A stretch of 34,775 nt of DNA. It comes from CAZQXD01 sp964597315. Its GTDB lineage: Bacteria; Pseudomonadota; Gammaproteobacteria; Competibacterales; Competibacteraceae. The position numbers and the translations under genes are program-made. A model generated the notes under the pieces. That model saw only the letters and a list, made by a program, of their open reading frames with translations, was not told where the DNA came from and searched no databases. The stretch covers positions 1 to 34,775 of the forward strand of contig CAZQXD010000042.1 of the NCBI GenBank assembly GCA_964597315.1, read 5' to 3'. Positions 1 to 7,416 of this stretch are shown here, piece after piece (the stretch's first letter is position 1; each line of letters starts with the position of its first letter).

Positions 1-335
1 GCGCCGCCCTGGGGGCGGCGCTGAAAATTAGGCTCGGCGTACAACACCTCGGGTAATGCCGAAAACTGCTCCGCCGCCACGGCTACCGAGGCGTTCGGGG
101 GCAACAGCACGAAATACAGGGGTTGCTGGCCGAGCAGCCTTCGACCAAGCACCTGGGCGCCCTGCCCCGCAATCAGCCGCTGGGCCTGGCGATCGGATAT
201 TCCAGGACGAAACCGCACCAACAGCTCCGGGGGCTGATAACGCCCCGGACCATACACTTTCGAAGCGGGCAGTTCCTCACGGCTAGGGGCGCAAGCGCAC
301 AACAGGGCCACCAGACACGCCACCCAAAAACGCAT
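1..335 (-). CDS. Exported serine-protease precursor, N-terminal part only (subtilase-type prodomain)
   Basis: The frame is open from an ATG at 335 to the left edge, so about 111 residues are visible. A GGGAG ribosome site lies 9 bases before the ATG. The N-terminus (MRFWVACLVALLCACAPS) is a signal peptide with a lipobox-like L-C-A-C, so it may be a lipoprotein. Residues about 35-105 read like the inhibitory prodomain of secreted subtilases (fervidolysin-type): a start of the form ELLVRFRPG, a middle stretch rich in Q and A, and the end motif LPEVLYAEPNF. In that family this segment folds the protease and is then removed. The catalytic domain would lie beyond the window, so protease activity is inference. 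It could instead be an orphan prodomain protein. Confidence 0.7.
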   Translation of the reverse strand, partial: MRFWVACLVALLCACAPSREELPASKVYGPGRYQPPELLVRFRPGISDRQAQRLIAGQGAQVLGRRLLGQQPLYFVLLPPNASVAVAAEQFSALPEVLYAEPNFQRRPQGG

Positions 336-441
336 CAAAACAATCTCCCGCCATCGCCGGTCGGGTTGTCGACGCGACAGCTCGGGTTATTGAAAAAGTA
401 AAGACTACGAAGAATACCGACGATTAAATTCAAGAGTAGCA

Positions 442-467
442 CGGCAGCGCCCGCAGGGACGCTGCCG
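442..467 (-). terminator. Hairpin downstream of lpxC, possible terminator
   Basis: An 8-bp perfect stem (CGGCAGCG/CGCTGCCG) with a 10-base loop lies 28 bases after the lpxC stop. On the minus strand it is followed by mixed sequence, not a T-run, so intrinsic termination is uncertain. Confidence 0.35.
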
Positions 468-494
468 GAAAGATAGGGAGAAGTCCAGCCCGAC

Positions 495-1430
495 TCAGGC
501 GGTGGCCGCCAGAGTCTCGTCCAGCCAGGAACCGGGCAGGACCGCCACCCGATCGGCGGGCACTAGGGACCAAGCATCCGGCTGTTCGAACAAGGCGTGC
601 AGCAGCCGATTATTCAGGCCATGGCCGGGCTTGACGGCGTGGAAGTCGGCGATGATGGGCGCCCCGGCCAGGTACAAATCACCGACGCTGTCCAGGATTT
701 TGTGGCGCACGAACTCGTCGTCATAGCGCAATCCATCGGGGTTGACCACCCGATCGCCGTCGATAACCACGGCGTTGTCCAGGGAGCCTCCCCGGGCCAG
801 GCCATTGCGGCGCAGATATTCCACTTCTTGAAGAAACCCGAAGGTCCTGGCCCGGGCGATGCTCTGTCGGAAACCGGCGCCGGTCAATTCCAGGGAGCGT
901 TTCTGCGCACCCACCGCCTTGCTGGGAAAGTCGATCTCCACGGTAAACCGGGCGCCGCCGGTGGAGGGTGTCAGCAGGGCGTATTTGTCGCCGTCGCTCA
1001 CCGATACCGGGCGGTGCAGACGGATGACCCGCCGCTTGGCGGCCTGGCGGGCCAGGCCCGCTTCTTGGATCAGCCGCATCCAAGGGGCCGCGCTGCCATC
1101 CAGGATTGGCACTTCCGGGCCGTTCAGCTCAATGACCGCGTTGTCCACGTTCAGGGCGCGCAGGGCCGCCATCAGGTGTTCCACGGTGCCTACGCTGACC
1201 CCGTGGTCGTTGGTCAGCAGGGTACACAAGCGCGTGTCGGTCACTCGGTCCCAGCGAGCCGGAATACGGTCGCGACCGGGTTGTTCATCGACCCGGACAA
1301 AGATGATGCCACTATTGGGCGCTCCCGGACGCAGGGTCAACGAAATTGTGGCGCCGCTGTGCAGGCCAACTCCGTCGCAATGCACCGATTTTTTTAAAGT
1401 GGTCTGAGCCAACACTACCTTGCTTACCAT
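495..1430 (-). CDS. lpxC: UDP-3-O-acyl-N-acetylglucosamine deacetylase
   Basis: LpxC is the zinc enzyme that removes the N-acetyl group from UDP-3-O-acyl-GlcNAc, the committed step of lipid A synthesis in the cytoplasm. Using the ATG at 1430 the protein has 311 residues, close to the usual ~305. The N-terminal TLKKSV...GVGLHSG block is typical. Zinc ligands are H85 (in GTVEHLMAAL, preceded by the catalytic E84), H243 and D247 (in HKILDSVGD). The late histidine H270 (PGHGLNN) is also kept. An upstream in-frame ATG at 1478 would give 327 aa, but it has no ribosome site. The ATG at 1430 is preceded by GGTGAGG, and a promoter candidate would start transcription near 1476. The gene is transcribed away from the phasin gene and appears monocistronic. 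Confidence 0.98.
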   Translation of the reverse strand: MVSKVVLAQTTLKKSVHCDGVGLHSGATISLTLRPGAPNSGIIFVRVDEQPGRDRIPARWDRVTDTRLCTLLTNDHGVSVGTVEHLMAALRALNVDNAVIELNGPEVPILDGSAAPWMRLIQEAGLARQAAKRRVIRLHRPVSVSDGDKYALLTPSTGGARFTVEIDFPSKAVGAQKRSLELTGAGFRQSIARARTFGFLQEVEYLRRNGLARGGSLDNAVVIDGDRVVNPDGLRYDDEFVRHKILDSVGDLYLAGAPIIADFHAVKPGHGLNNRLLHALFEQPDAWSLVPADRVAVLPGSWLDETLAATA

Positions 1431-1482
1431 GTGCCTCACCGTTTCGCTGTCGTGAACCGCCTCCAACGCAGGGTCCATAGAG

Positions 1483-1510
1483 ATATTAAACTAACCCTGC
1501 CACTCGCCAA
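1483..1510 (-). promoter_or_regulatory. Candidate sigma-70 promoter of lpxC
   Basis: On the minus strand TTGGCG (1505-1510) and TAATAT (1483-1488) are 16 bases apart, each matching four of six consensus bases. Transcription would start near 1476 and leave a ~45-base leader to the ATG at 1430. This is a motif match only. Confidence 0.35.
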
Positions 1511-1525
1511 TTTGATAATTCAAAT
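1510..1525. repeat. Perfect inverted repeat next to the lpxC promoter
   Basis: ATTTGA-TAAT-TCAAAT is a perfect 6-bp palindrome with a 4-base spacer. It abuts the proposed -35 of lpxC inside the 343-bp divergent region 1431-1773, and is placed where an operator could be. No known regulator is assigned. Confidence 0.4.
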
Positions 1526-1615
1526 CAATCCTATAGCTAAATCCTATCTGCTTCCTGCAAAGCGCCGTCACTGTCCTTTGTCGTCGCCGTGGAGAAAGTT
1601 TCCTACAAAAGTATG

Positions 1616-1643
1616 TTGCATTGCAATATATTTTGTATATTAT
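1616..1643 (+). promoter_or_regulatory. Candidate phasin promoter with overlapping TTGCA palindrome
   Basis: TTGCAT (1616-1621) and TATTAT (1638-1643) are 16 bases apart in an AT-rich island within GC-rich DNA. The -35 overlaps the palindrome TTGCA-T-TGCAA (1616-1626). In PHA-storing bacteria the repressor PhaR controls phasin genes through TGC-rich sites overlapping the promoter, so this palindrome is a plausible operator; that link is inference. The leader to the phasin ATG would be about 120 bases. Confidence 0.4.
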
Positions 1644-1773
1644 TGTCACCACGCACTGAGGAGAGGGTTTTACCCCCCACAACGCGGACGCCTTAACAGC
1701 AGGTTTAGGGTCGTCAAACACCATCACCTGTTTTGTCTTATGCAGATCAACGCCGAGTTATGAGGTGAAACAC

Positions 1774-2148
1774 ATGAACAATGAGATGCTGAACAAGATG
1801 CTGGAGCAGTCCCAGTCCTTCGTAGCCCCCGTGGCCAAGACCAACCAGTTGGCCGTCGCCAACCTGGAAAAGCTGGTGGCATTTCAACTGAACGCCCTGG
1901 AATCCTATGTGGCCCTGGGTCTGGACCGTATGAAAGCCGCCGCCGAGATCAGCGATGTCAACGGCTTTGAGACCTTCGTCAACGGCCAGGTGGAAGCCGC
2001 CAACGTGCTGCGCCAGAAGCTGATCGACGACACCCAGGCCCTGGTGGACTTGGGCGCCGGTTTCAAGGCTGAGTTTGAGAAGCTGGCCGAAGCGAATGCC
2101 GCCGAGTTGAACGGCAAGGTTGTCAAGAGCGCCAAGAAGGCCGCCTAA
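1774..2148 (+). CDS. phaP: Phasin (polyhydroxyalkanoate granule-associated protein)
   Basis: This 124-residue, mostly alpha-helical protein belongs to the phasin family that coats intracellular polyhydroxyalkanoate granules and limits their coalescence. Recognisable parts are the N-terminal FVAPVAKTNQLAVANLEKLV, the central LESYVALGLDRMKAAAEI, and the Ala/Lys-rich tail ending KSAKKAA. The ATG at 1774 has GAGGTG six bases upstream; an in-frame GTG at 1765 overlaps that ribosome site and is unlikely. The gene stands alone between its own promoter region and a strong terminator, which suits an abundant structural protein. No PHA synthase is in the window. The family call rests on composition and motif layout. 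Confidence 0.85.
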   Translation: MNNEMLNKMLEQSQSFVAPVAKTNQLAVANLEKLVAFQLNALESYVALGLDRMKAAAEISDVNGFETFVNGQVEAANVLRQKLIDDTQALVDLGAGFKAEFEKLAEANAAELNGKVVKSAKKAA

Positions 2149-2167
2149 GGCGCCCCGCTCTAAACTG

Positions 2168-2202
2168 CCGCCCGCCGCCATCCCGCGGCGGGCGGTTTTT
2201 TT
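2168..2202 (+). terminator. Intrinsic terminator of the phasin gene
   Basis: A perfect 11-bp GC-rich stem (2168-2178 with 2185-2195) has a 6-base loop and is followed by seven T. It lies 20 bases after the phasin stop and separates it from the convergent malQ-treY gene. Confidence 0.95.
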
Positions 2203-2241
2203 ATGGGCTGAAAGCAACCAATTGCAATACAGCCAATTTTT

Positions 2242-5200
2242 TTAAGCCCGCAGCATAGCCACCGGGCAGTGACTGAGCAGCCGGGCCAAGGATAAGGCGC
2301 CATCCGCCTGGGGGCTGGACTCGATGCCGCTCAGCACCTCGGTCCAGCGGTCCGGTCCCTCTTCGGGGAGTTCCAGGGCCGTGTCCCCCCAAGCCCCGCC
2401 CAAGGGCCAGTCGCCGTCATCCCCTAGCCGACTGTACCAGCGGGGCGCTACCACCAGCAGACGTCGATCCCCATGGCTGCGTAGAAAGGCGCAGACCTGC
2501 TCGGCCCGTTCCCCGCGCACCGTGACCGGCTGGTAATCCCCGTCCCGAAACAGTTCCGGCCATTCCCGGCGCAGTGTCAGCACCGACCAGGTGATATACA
2601 GTTTGATCCGGCCATCCTCCAGGCGCCGAAGCAGGTCCAGTACGGCTTCGGCCCGGGGTTCGGGCAGGGATTGGATGTCGTCCAGCAACGCGCGGCGCCG
2701 TTCGTAGTCCACCGGCCGGCGGTTGTCCGGGTCCACCAGGCTGAAATCCCAAAGCTCGGTGCCCTGATAAATATCCGGCACCCCGGGGACGGTGAACTTG
2801 AGCAAGGTTTGTGAGAGGCTGTTGAATAGCCCCAGCCGGGCCACCCGGCGGGTGAAAGGCAGGAACTCGTCCAGAAACCGATTACGGGAGGGATCGGCCA
2901 GCAGCGCCGCCACGAATCCGCGTATCGCTTCCTCATATTCGGCATTGGGGGTGACCCAACTGGAGTGGACCTTGGCCTCTTTGATCGCTTTGAGCATATA
3001 GGCTTCGACCCGCTCCCGTAGCACCTCCAGGCCAGCGGCGTCCGGTTCCTCCAGGGGCCAGACCCCCACCAGGGTCTGGTAAAGCAAATACTCGTCGTTG
3101 CGCGACGGCGCCGGCTGATCATCCACCAAGCGCCGCTTGGGGGCATTGAGCCGACTCCAGCGAGTGAGCCGCTTGCGCCATTCCTCGGGCAGTTCCGAAA
3201 GCACACACAGCCGGACCCGCAAGTCCTCGGAGCGTTTGCTGTCGTGGGTAGAGGTGTTGAGCATGGCTTGGGGCCAGCGTCGCCAGCGTTCCTGGTTGGC
3301 ATGGTGAAAGGCCGCCACCGAGCTGCCGAAGCGGCGCGGGTCGCCGCCCACCTCGTTCAGGGCCACCAACCGATGATACCGGTAAAAACAGGTGTCCTCC
3401 AGGCCCTTGGCCATCACCGGGCCGGTGTATTGCTGAAACTTCATGGCAAAACCCAGCACTTGGCGCCGGGTCTCCTCGCTCTGGCCCTCGGCCAGGTTGG
3501 TGAGCAAGGCTTTACGCACAAAGTCGAAGATACTCATATCCGCCGCCCGGCTGTGTTTGCGGGCCACGGACACGGCCCAGTCCACGTAACGCACATCCTC
3601 CTCGGACAGCCCCTCGGCGGTGATATAGGTGCGGTACACCGGAAAACAGGCCACCACTTCGGCCAAGGCGGCCCGCAGGCTGTTGAGGGTGAAGTCTCGG
3701 GTGCGGCGGTCGGCCTGGGCGATGTCCCGCAGACGGTTGGCCAGCACGTTCAGCTCCGAGGCCAGGGCCGAATGGATGATGAATTTTTTGCAGCCGTGGA
3801 GCAGGGCCTCGAAGTCGATACGCTTGCCGATAAACTGGCTATAGATCCGGTCCATGGCCTCCTCAGCGCTACCGTCCACCAGCAGGGCGGCCACGCTGTT
3901 GGCGAACTCGTAGCCGGTGGTGCCGTGTACCGGCCAGTGCTCGGGCAGCCGCTCGTAGCTTTCCAGGATCTTCTCCACCACCACGTATAGGGGCTTGTCC
4001 AGGGCGGCGGCGGCCTCCTTGGGTTCGGCGGCGGCGGGGAGCAGTCGGCCGGAAAAGGCGTCCTGCAACTGCTGGAAATACTGCACTGGGTTGTACAGCC
4101 CGTCCGGGTGGTCGATGCGCAGCCCATGGAGCCGACCCGTGGCCAACAACTCCAACACCAGGGCGTGGGTGTCCCGAAACACCCCCTCGTTCTCCATGCG
4201 CAGCCCGGCCAGATCGTTGATATCGAAAAAGCGCCGGTAGTTGATATCGTCCGCCGCCACCCGCCAGTACGCTAGCCGGTAGGGCTGGACGTTCAATAAC
4301 TCGTGCAGAGCCTCGAAGCTTTGGGACTCCCCGGGCAGGCCATTGAATTCGGTTAGGTTCTCACCGATGAACACCCTCAGATCCGCCGAGCCGTTGCACA
4401 GCTCCGCCAGATGGCGCTTAAGGATCTGCTTGTCCCGATCCCGCTCGGCGCGCCGCTGGGGATCCGTCTCCTTGTATGACGGCAGATGGCCAAAGGCGGT
4501 CATCAGGCTCTGGATTTCCGCCAGCAGCGGGTCGCCCTCCTCCAATCGGGCTTCCAGGCGCTCCAGCCGGTGACTCAGCACCCGGTGATAGGAACCGGGT
4601 TCCATGGGGAAGCGGTGATCGTAGTAATGGACGTTGAACTCCCCGGCCTGTGGGTCGAAGCCCAGTTGCAGCTCGCCCCGATCCAGCACCGCCCCATACT
4701 GATCTCCGAGTACCGGCAGCAGCACTTTGTCCCGCAGTTCCTCCAGAAACGGCCGCCAGTCAATATCGAAATACTCGGCGTGGGCTGCGGCCGGGCCGTT
4801 TTCCAGCACATCCAGCCACCAGTGGTTGTCGCTGCCCACGCCCATGTGGTTGGGCACCACGTCCAGAATCTGGCCCATGCTCCGGGAGGACAGGGCCTGA
4901 TGTAGGGACTCGAAGGCGTCCCGGTCGCCGATCTCCGGGTTCAATCGATCATGGCCAATGATGTCATAGCCGTGCAGGCTGCCGGGCCGGGCCTCCAGAT
5001 AGGGAGAGGCGTAGAGATGGCTGATGCCCAGCTCATGGAGATAGGGCACGATGGCCGTGGCTCGGTCAAAGGGAAAATCCTTGTTGAATTGCAGCCGGTA
5101 GGTGGCCCTGGGAATGCAACCGGCGGCTTCGGGCAAGGGGGCGGGACCGGGGACCGGCGCCACCGACTGGCGGGCCGGGTGGCGCTCGGCGCCCAGGGCC

Positions 5201-7362
5201 TCGGCCAGGGCCTGGACCCGGGGATCGGTGGGCCAGTCCTCCAGGTTCAGGGGCAGCTTGCGCCGCCAGTTGGGATACTGATCCGTAGTCCCTGGAAAGT
5301 TCACCTGATCCACCTGACCGAATAGGTCCTCGGGCTGGATCATCAGCAGCTTCGCCGGGCTACGGGCCAGGTACACATAGACCGCTCGGATCAGCTCCGG
5401 GGTCGGCTCCGGGGTGGCCACCGGGTGGGGTGACAGCCCCGCCGGCAGCAGGCCCTGCTCCTCCAGAGCCACCAGCAGCCGCGCCCGGTCCTCGGAGCGC
5501 AACACAATCTGCTCCAAACGCTGGCGGGACTCGGAATATAGGTCCAGCTCCTGGCGCAGGTCCACATCCCGCCCGGCCCACCACCCGGGCAGGGTGGGCA
5601 AGTCATGGGTGGTGACCGCCACCAGGGCCTGTCGGGGGTACTGGTCTGGCGCTTTAAAGGCCCCGTCGGCCTGTTTTTCGAAATACAGCAGCCGATAGGA
5701 CAGTACCCCCAGGGGACCCATGGCCTCCCCCAGATCCGGGGGCACGGTGCCCAGATCCTCGCCGATCACCAGACACTGGTTGCGCTGGCTTTCCAGGGCC
5801 AGAATGCCCAGCAAGTCCCGGAGCGGGTAGCGCACGTAGGCGCCCTCGGCGGGGGAGGCCCCGGCGGGCACCCAATACAACCGGCTCAAGCCCATAACGT
5901 GGTCGATGCGCAAGGCGCCGGAATGGCGCATATTGGCCCGCAGCATCTGGATGAACGGCCCGTAGCCGACCTCCCGTAGCCGGTCCGGGATCAGGGGCGG
6001 TAGTCCCCAGTCCTGACCCTTACGGCTGAAATCGTCCGGGGGGGCGCCGATCCGCGCCTCCAGGGCGTAGAGGTCCTGATGCGCCCAAGCCTCGGCCCCG
6101 GCGCCGTCGATACTCACCGCCAGATCCTGGTAGATGCCCACCCCCAGACCCAGGGTCTGGGAGCGTTCCCCCACCGCCGCCAGTTGCAGCTCGGCCTGCC
6201 ATTGCAGGTATTCGTGGAACTCCACTTGTTCCCGGTGGCGACGGGCGAAGGCCACCACCGCCGGAGCGTCTGGACGCTGATACTCCTTGGGCCATAGGGG
6301 CCAGCCCCACACCGCCGGGTCCCGGTCATGGAAATGCGCCTGCAACGCCTCGTACAGGGCCTGGCCGCGCAGGCTCTCGCCGCCCTGTTTACGAAACGCC
6401 CGGAAGGCCCGACCACGGACACTGTCAGCACTCAGATGCCGATCCCGAAAGTGGCGGTAGAGCTGCTTCAGCACCTGGAACTTGAGAGCGGCCACGTCTT
6501 CGTAGGCCACCTGCTCGGCGGCCCGCAGCGCCCGCAGCCGGGCCTGAAACTCAGGCTCGGCCACGCTGTCCCGGGCCGGGGCGCATTCGGCGAAATCGGC
6601 GATCTGTTCCACGTCCAGATACAACACGTTCAACCACAGCCGACTGGAGGGACTATAGGGGCTGGCATGCTCGGGATTGTGGGGAAACAGGGCGTGCAGG
6701 GGATTGAGACCGACGATATCGGCGCCCAGGGCTGCGGCCTCTTCCACCAGGGCCTTGAGGTCGCCGAAGTCGCCCACGCCCCAGTTGCGCCGGGAGCGCA
6801 GGGTGTAAAGTTGCACCGCCGGTCCCCAGACCCGGCCATCACTCTCCAGGGCCGTGGGCTGGTGACAGACTTGCGGGGCGGCGATCAGCTCCATAGCCGC
6901 CGTCTCCCCTTCGGGACCGGCCAGTTCCAGACGGTGATAACCCGGCTCCGGTGCAAGCTCTCCCAGTGTCAGACTCAGACGCCGGTAGTCCCCGCCACCC
7001 ACCTGGCGCTCTTCCAGCAGGGGCAGGCGGGCCGGGTCAAAGCGGCCCTGTTGTTGCCCGCCACCCTCCAGATGCAGGGTCCAGCCCCAATCCCCAGCGG
7101 CTGTGGCGGGCAGGGTGACGGCCAGGGCCGACTCGCCGACCAGGACCGCCACCGGCGGCAACAACCGCCGCCAGGAACGATTTTCCAGTTCCTCCAGGGC
7201 TTGGGCAGCCGCCTCTCGGTTGGACACGTCCAAGCCCATGGCGGCCAGCAGCACCTGCTTAGTGTGGGTCGGAATGCGGTGGCGCCGACCCCAGATGTCG
7301 GTGTAGTCGGCCTCGATGCCGCACAGTTCGCACAGCCGGTCCAGGACCTGGCGGGGTGTCAT
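2242..7362 (-). CDS. malQ-treY: Bifunctional 4-alpha-glucanotransferase / maltooligosyltrehalose synthase
   Basis: This 1706-aa protein joins two complete enzymes. Residues ~1-690 are a GH77 amylomaltase (MalQ), which moves glucan chains between maltodextrins. Its nucleophile is D487 (LRIDHVMG), acid/base E535 (IGEDLGTVP) and third carboxylate D587 (THDLP). After a Pro/Ala-rich linker (~710-745), residues ~750-1706 are a GH13 TreY, which turns the reducing end of a maltooligosaccharide into a trehalose unit. Its catalytic residues are near D1084 (LRIDHPDG) and E1130 (VVVEKIL), with a later STHDSKRSEDLR motif. The ATG at 7362 has AAGGAG six bases upstream; a TTG at 7368 touches the ribosome site and is rejected. 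It lies 54 bp downstream of glgX-treZ with no terminator between them. MalQ-TreY fusions are known as a predicted family (the bifunctional glucanotransferase/TreY class). Confidence 0.97.
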   Translation of the reverse strand: MTPRQVLDRLCELCGIEADYTDIWGRRHRIPTHTKQVLLAAMGLDVSNREAAAQALEELENRSWRRLLPPVAVLVGESALAVTLPATAAGDWGWTLHLEGGGQQQGRFDPARLPLLEERQVGGGDYRRLSLTLGELAPEPGYHRLELAGPEGETAAMELIAAPQVCHQPTALESDGRVWGPAVQLYTLRSRRNWGVGDFGDLKALVEEAAALGADIVGLNPLHALFPHNPEHASPYSPSSRLWLNVLYLDVEQIADFAECAPARDSVAEPEFQARLRALRAAEQVAYEDVAALKFQVLKQLYRHFRDRHLSADSVRGRAFRAFRKQGGESLRGQALYEALQAHFHDRDPAVWGWPLWPKEYQRPDAPAVVAFARRHREQVEFHEYLQWQAELQLAAVGERSQTLGLGVGIYQDLAVSIDGAGAEAWAHQDLYALEARIGAPPDDFSRKGQDWGLPPLIPDRLREVGYGPFIQMLRANMRHSGALRIDHVMGLSRLYWVPAGASPAEGAYVRYPLRDLLGILALESQRNQCLVIGEDLGTVPPDLGEAMGPLGVLSYRLLYFEKQADGAFKAPDQYPRQALVAVTTHDLPTLPGWWAGRDVDLRQELDLYSESRQRLEQIVLRSEDRARLLVALEEQGLLPAGLSPHPVATPEPTPELIRAVYVYLARSPAKLLMIQPEDLFGQVDQVNFPGTTDQYPNWRRKLPLNLEDWPTDPRVQALAEALGAERHPARQSVAPVPGPAPLPEAAGCIPRATYRLQFNKDFPFDRATAIVPYLHELGISHLYASPYLEARPGSLHGYDIIGHDRLNPEIGDRDAFESLHQALSSRSMGQILDVVPNHMGVGSDNHWWLDVLENGPAAAHAEYFDIDWRPFLEELRDKVLLPVLGDQYGAVLDRGELQLGFDPQAGEFNVHYYDHRFPMEPGSYHRVLSHRLERLEARLEEGDPLLAEIQSLMTAFGHLPSYKETDPQRRAERDRDKQILKRHLAELCNGSADLRVFIGENLTEFNGLPGESQSFEALHELLNVQPYRLAYWRVAADDINYRRFFDINDLAGLRMENEGVFRDTHALVLELLATGRLHGLRIDHPDGLYNPVQYFQQLQDAFSGRLLPAAAEPKEAAAALDKPLYVVVEKILESYERLPEHWPVHGTTGYEFANSVAALLVDGSAEEAMDRIYSQFIGKRIDFEALLHGCKKFIIHSALASELNVLANRLRDIAQADRRTRDFTLNSLRAALAEVVACFPVYRTYITAEGLSEEDVRYVDWAVSVARKHSRAADMSIFDFVRKALLTNLAEGQSEETRRQVLGFAMKFQQYTGPVMAKGLEDTCFYRYHRLVALNEVGGDPRRFGSSVAAFHHANQERWRRWPQAMLNTSTHDSKRSEDLRVRLCVLSELPEEWRKRLTRWSRLNAPKRRLVDDQPAPSRNDEYLLYQTLVGVWPLEEPDAAGLEVLRERVEAYMLKAIKEAKVHSSWVTPNAEYEEAIRGFVAALLADPSRNRFLDEFLPFTRRVARLGLFNSLSQTLLKFTVPGVPDIYQGTELWDFSLVDPDNRRPVDYERRRALLDDIQSLPEPRAEAVLDLLRRLEDGRIKLYITWSVLTLRREWPELFRDGDYQPVTVRGERAEQVCAFLRSHGDRRLLVVAPRWYSRLGDDGDWPLGGAWGDTALELPEEGPDRWTEVLSGIESSPQADGALSLARLLSHCPVAMLRA

Positions 7363-7416
7363 CGGCAACTCCTTAAAAATAATTGAAATATAGTGACTGC
7401 AATGGCTTGTGAACGA

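Noticed and set aside
597..1397. Plus-strand 266-codon frame over lpxC
   Set aside because: It is antisense to lpxC, whose catalytic residues and length are fully normal.
6328..7386. Long plus-strand open frame (352 codons) opposite the MalQ part
   Set aside because: It is a shadow of high-GC coding DNA. The minus-strand frame has clear GH77 motifs; the plus frame is rich in Gln, Gly and His with no recognisable domain.
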